DNA of 23,256 nucleotides from Rhizorhapis sp. SPR117. GTDB lineage: Bacteria; Pseudomonadota; Alphaproteobacteria; Sphingomonadales; Sphingomonadaceae. This document shows, piece after piece, positions 21,449-23,256 of this stretch. The stretch is from assembly GCF_021742065.1 (NCBI RefSeq), contig NZ_JAKKIE010000054.1:1-23256 (forward strand), read 5' to 3'. Positions within the stretch are counted from its first letter, which is position 1; each line of letters begins with the position of its first letter. A program made the position numbers and the translations under genes. Under the pieces are notes generated by a model. It was not told the origin of the DNA. It worked only from the letters and a program-made list of their open reading frames with translations, and ran no database searches.

Positions 21449-22594
21449 TCACCCGCCGGTCAATGCTCGCGTCACTATGTCGCCGTAAATCCCCGTCAGT
21501 GCTTCCAGATCGGCGACGGCGACGGCTTCATCCAGCTTGTGCATCGTGGCGTTGCACAGGCCGAATTCCACCACAGGACACAGGCGGGAGAGGAAACGCG
21601 CATCGGATGTACCGCCGCTGGTGGACAGTTCCGGGTCTATGCCGGCCGCCTGTTTAATGGCGGCGGCGATCAGGCCGGAAAAATCGCCTGGAGGCGTCAG
21701 GAATGGCTCGCCGCTGATTACGGCAAGCAACTCGCCACCTTCGGCTTCAACGATCGCACGGATGCGGTCGACCAGTTCCGCTCCGCTGTGCGTATCGTTG
21801 AAACGGATGCTGATTCGCGCTCGCGCTTCCGCTGGAATAACGTTGGTGGCGGGGTTGCCAACTTCCAGATCGGTGATTTCGATATTGCTTGGCTGGAACC
21901 AGTCGGTGCCTTCGTCCAGCTTTATCGCTTCGATAGCGGCAAGGATGCGGACCAGCGGGCTGATCGGATTGCTGGCCAAATGCGGGTAGGCGACATGGCC
22001 TTGCGCGCCCTTTACACTGATCCACATATTGACTGATCCGCGGCGGCCGATCTTCATCATGTCGCCAAGCCGATGGACCGAAGTGGGTTCGCCGACAAGG
22101 CACAGGTCGGGATTGATGCCGCGTTCGGCCATGCGATCCATCAGTGCGAGCGTGCCATGGACGGCTGCACCTTCTTCATCGCCGGTGATGATCAGGCTGA
22201 TGGTGCCGGGAAGGTCGTCGGCGCGGGCGAGGGCCGCGACGAAGGCGGCGATGCTGCCCTTCATATCCACCGCGCCGCGACCGTAGAGCAGATCACCCTG
22301 CTGAACAGGCTGGAACGGATCGGTCGCCCAGCCATTGCCGGGGGGCACGACATCCAGATGGCCGGCAAAGGCGAAATGCGGGCCGGGGCCATGGCTGCGG
22401 ATGGCGAGCAGGTTTTCAACCGGGCCGTCAGGGGCTTCGCCGCTCAACATGCGTTCGACATCAAAACCAAGCGCGACCAGCATGTCTTCCAGCGCGGCGA
22501 ATACCGGGCCGGTGGCGGGCGTGATCGAGGGACAGACGATCAGCCTGCTTGCAAGGGCAACCGGATCGGTCAATGACTGGCGCGAGATTTCCAT
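21449..22594 (-). CDS. dapE: Succinyl-diaminopimelate desuccinylase
   Basis: A 381-residue zinc metallopeptidase-like enzyme of the M20 family that releases succinate from N-succinyl-L,L-diaminopimelate in lysine and cell-wall precursor synthesis. Zinc and catalytic residues are visible: H79 and D81 in GHLDVVPPG, D110 in YGRGAVDMKG, and E140-E141 in TGDEEG. The VGEPTS segment, the dimerisation region QGHVAYPH and the C-terminal SGGTSDARF with a late His (NATMHKLDE) fit the family. The length is typical (about 375-380). It is divergent from the cupin gene with 51 bp between them, and convergent with the GGDEF-EAL gene. It belongs to the same pathway as dapB in this window. Confidence 0.97.
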   Translation of the reverse strand: MEISRQSLTDPVALASRLIVCPSITPATGPVFAALEDMLVALGFDVERMLSGEAPDGPVENLLAIRSHGPGPHFAFAGHLDVVPPGNGWATDPFQPVQQGDLLYGRGAVDMKGSIAAFVAALARADDLPGTISLIITGDEEGAAVHGTLALMDRMAERGINPDLCLVGEPTSVHRLGDMMKIGRRGSVNMWISVKGAQGHVAYPHLASNPISPLVRILAAIEAIKLDEGTDWFQPSNIEITDLEVGNPATNVIPAEARARISIRFNDTHSGAELVDRIRAIVEAEGGELLAVISGEPFLTPPGDFSGLIAAAIKQAAGIDPELSTSGGTSDARFLSRLCPVVEFGLCNATMHKLDEAVAVADLEALTGIYGDIVTRALTGG

Positions 22595-22645
22595 TCGCGC
22601 CGGTTAGCGCAGCCGCGTGCTTTTGACCAGAAGGAGAAGCAAGCC

Positions 22646-23092
22646 ATGCCCAAGCTTGATCTGAAAACGATCCCCCAGACCAATGCCACCGGCTATCCGC
22701 CCGAATATGCGGGCGAGGTTCAGGGACGCATGTACCGCCGATTGGCGCCCGCAGGTGGGATCAGCGATTTCGGGGTCAGCCATGTGGTGTTGAAACCCGG
22801 CGCTTGGTCGGCGCAACGCCACTGGCACGAGGGCGAGGACGAATTTTTGGTGATGCTGGCTGGCGAGGCGTTGCTGATCGACGATTCGGGCCGAACGCCG
22901 CTGATGCCCGGAGATTGCATTGCGTGCCCAAAGGGCGATGGCAATGGCCATCATGTGGTGAATGAAAGCACGCGCGATTGCGTGTTTGTGGTTGTCGGCG
23001 GGCCAGGTGCTTCCGACTGTCATTATCCCGACATCAACCTGCACTTGTCGGCGGGCCAGGGATATCGGCGGAAGGATGGTAGCGGGTTCTGA
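22646..23092 (+). CDS. Cupin-domain protein of unknown substrate
   Basis: A 148-residue single-domain cupin. The first metal-binding motif RHWHEGEDEF supplies H59, H61 and E66, and the second, PKGDGNGHHVVN, supplies a further His. Both fit the cupin consensus, so a bound metal ion is likely. A hydrophobic core around GGISDFGVSHVVLKPG and ACPKG completes the small barrel. Such proteins range from isomerases to dioxygenases and regulators, and nothing here identifies the substrate. AGGAG at 22631-22635 marks a good ribosome-binding site before the ATG at 22646. It is divergent from dapE. No terminator is obvious downstream. Confidence 0.85.
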   Translation: MPKLDLKTIPQTNATGYPPEYAGEVQGRMYRRLAPAGGISDFGVSHVVLKPGAWSAQRHWHEGEDEFLVMLAGEALLIDDSGRTPLMPGDCIACPKGDGNGHHVVNESTRDCVFVVVGGPGASDCHYPDINLHLSAGQGYRRKDGSGF

Positions 23093-23131
23093 TTTTTGGG
23101 TGGTTTGTTGCGGGGTCTGGTCCGGCTAATT

Positions 23132-23160
23132 TTGAAATCTGAGGTGAGAAAGTCTGTAAT
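23132..23160 (+). promoter_or_regulatory. Strong promoter-like sequence reading out of the window
   Basis: TTGAAA (23132-23137), a 17-bp spacer and TGTAAT (23155-23160) form one of the best promoter matches in the window. It lies after the cupin gene and points right. No start codon with a ribosome-binding site follows before the window ends at 23256, so the product lies outside or is an RNA. Confidence 0.5.
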
Positions 23161-23209
23161 GCAAGGGCGGCACCCGCGTATTCAGTGTCCCGCTTTTTGG
23201 AGGAAACCC

Positions 23210-23247
23210 CCCGACTTCAGTCGGGAAGAGGCTTCAGCCGTTGCCTC
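23210..23247 (+). other. Two adjacent stem-loops at the right edge (possible structured RNA or mobile-element end)
   Basis: CCCGAC-TTCA-GTCGGG (23210-23225) and GAGGC-N10-GCCTC (23228-23247) are separated by two bases, about 45 bp after a promoter-like sequence. There is no open reading frame across them that I can support. A structured RNA, a 5' leader, or the end of an IS200/IS605-type element (whose termini often carry similar GACTTCAGTC hairpins) are all possible. The window ends before this can be settled. Confidence 0.35.
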
Positions 23248-23256
23248 GGGGAATAG

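Overview
The window is a chromosomal segment from an alphaproteobacterium, most likely a member of the Sphingomonadales (Sphingobium, Sphingopyxis or Novosphingobium-like). The clues are the conserved blocks dnaA-rpsT-mutM-ubiE-ubiB-coaBC-dut and secB-murJ-trpS divergent from tim44-mltA-smr, a DUF6491-type secreted protein, sphingomonad-style palindromic repeats, fairly high GC, and clustered GANTC (CcrM) sites in front of dnaA. Nearly all genes are housekeeping genes. I did not find a convincing new multi-gene system. The less ordinary material is at the two edges, in the repeats, and in the dnaA leader.

Left edge (1-900): the first ~75 bases look like the terminus of an IS21-type insertion sequence. 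Next come an intact tRNA-Arg(CCG) on the minus strand and, 209 bp away, a 42-bp copy of only the 5' half of that tRNA, a possible scar of integration or recombination. A small secreted protein carrying an in-frame 9-bp tandem repeat follows.

Minus-strand block 976-9793 (read right to left): ubiE, ubiB, a polytopic membrane protein, coaBC, dut, a MoeB/ThiF-type activating enzyme, a DsrE-like protein, then dapB and nth. It is interrupted by one plus-strand gene, a CobB-type sirtuin divergent from dapB. Ubiquinone synthesis, coenzyme A synthesis, dUTP sanitation and base-excision repair sit together. Three palindromic repeat elements lie in the gaps between co-directional genes: nth/dapB, moeB-like/dut and ubiB/ubiE.

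Plus-strand block 9851-12902: mutM, rpsT and dnaA, with terminators after rpsT and dnaA and a hairpin with a T-run before rpsT. The 482-bp rpsT-dnaA gap holds a Pho-box-like direct repeat, an 87% AT tract, five GANTC sites and a leader hairpin. It looks like a cell-cycle-regulated dnaA promoter region, but I see no canonical DnaA boxes in it.

Right half (13000-23256): a DUF4136 lipoprotein, then the minus-strand run secB-murJ-trpS (export chaperone, lipid II flippase, Trp-tRNA synthetase). Divergent from secB is the overlapping plus-strand operon tim44-like/mltA/smr. A membrane-anchored GGDEF-EAL protein, dapE (convergent) and a small cupin protein follow. The last 160 bases hold a strong promoter-like sequence and two adjacent stem-loops pointing out of the window, possibly a small RNA, a 5' leader or the end of a mobile element.
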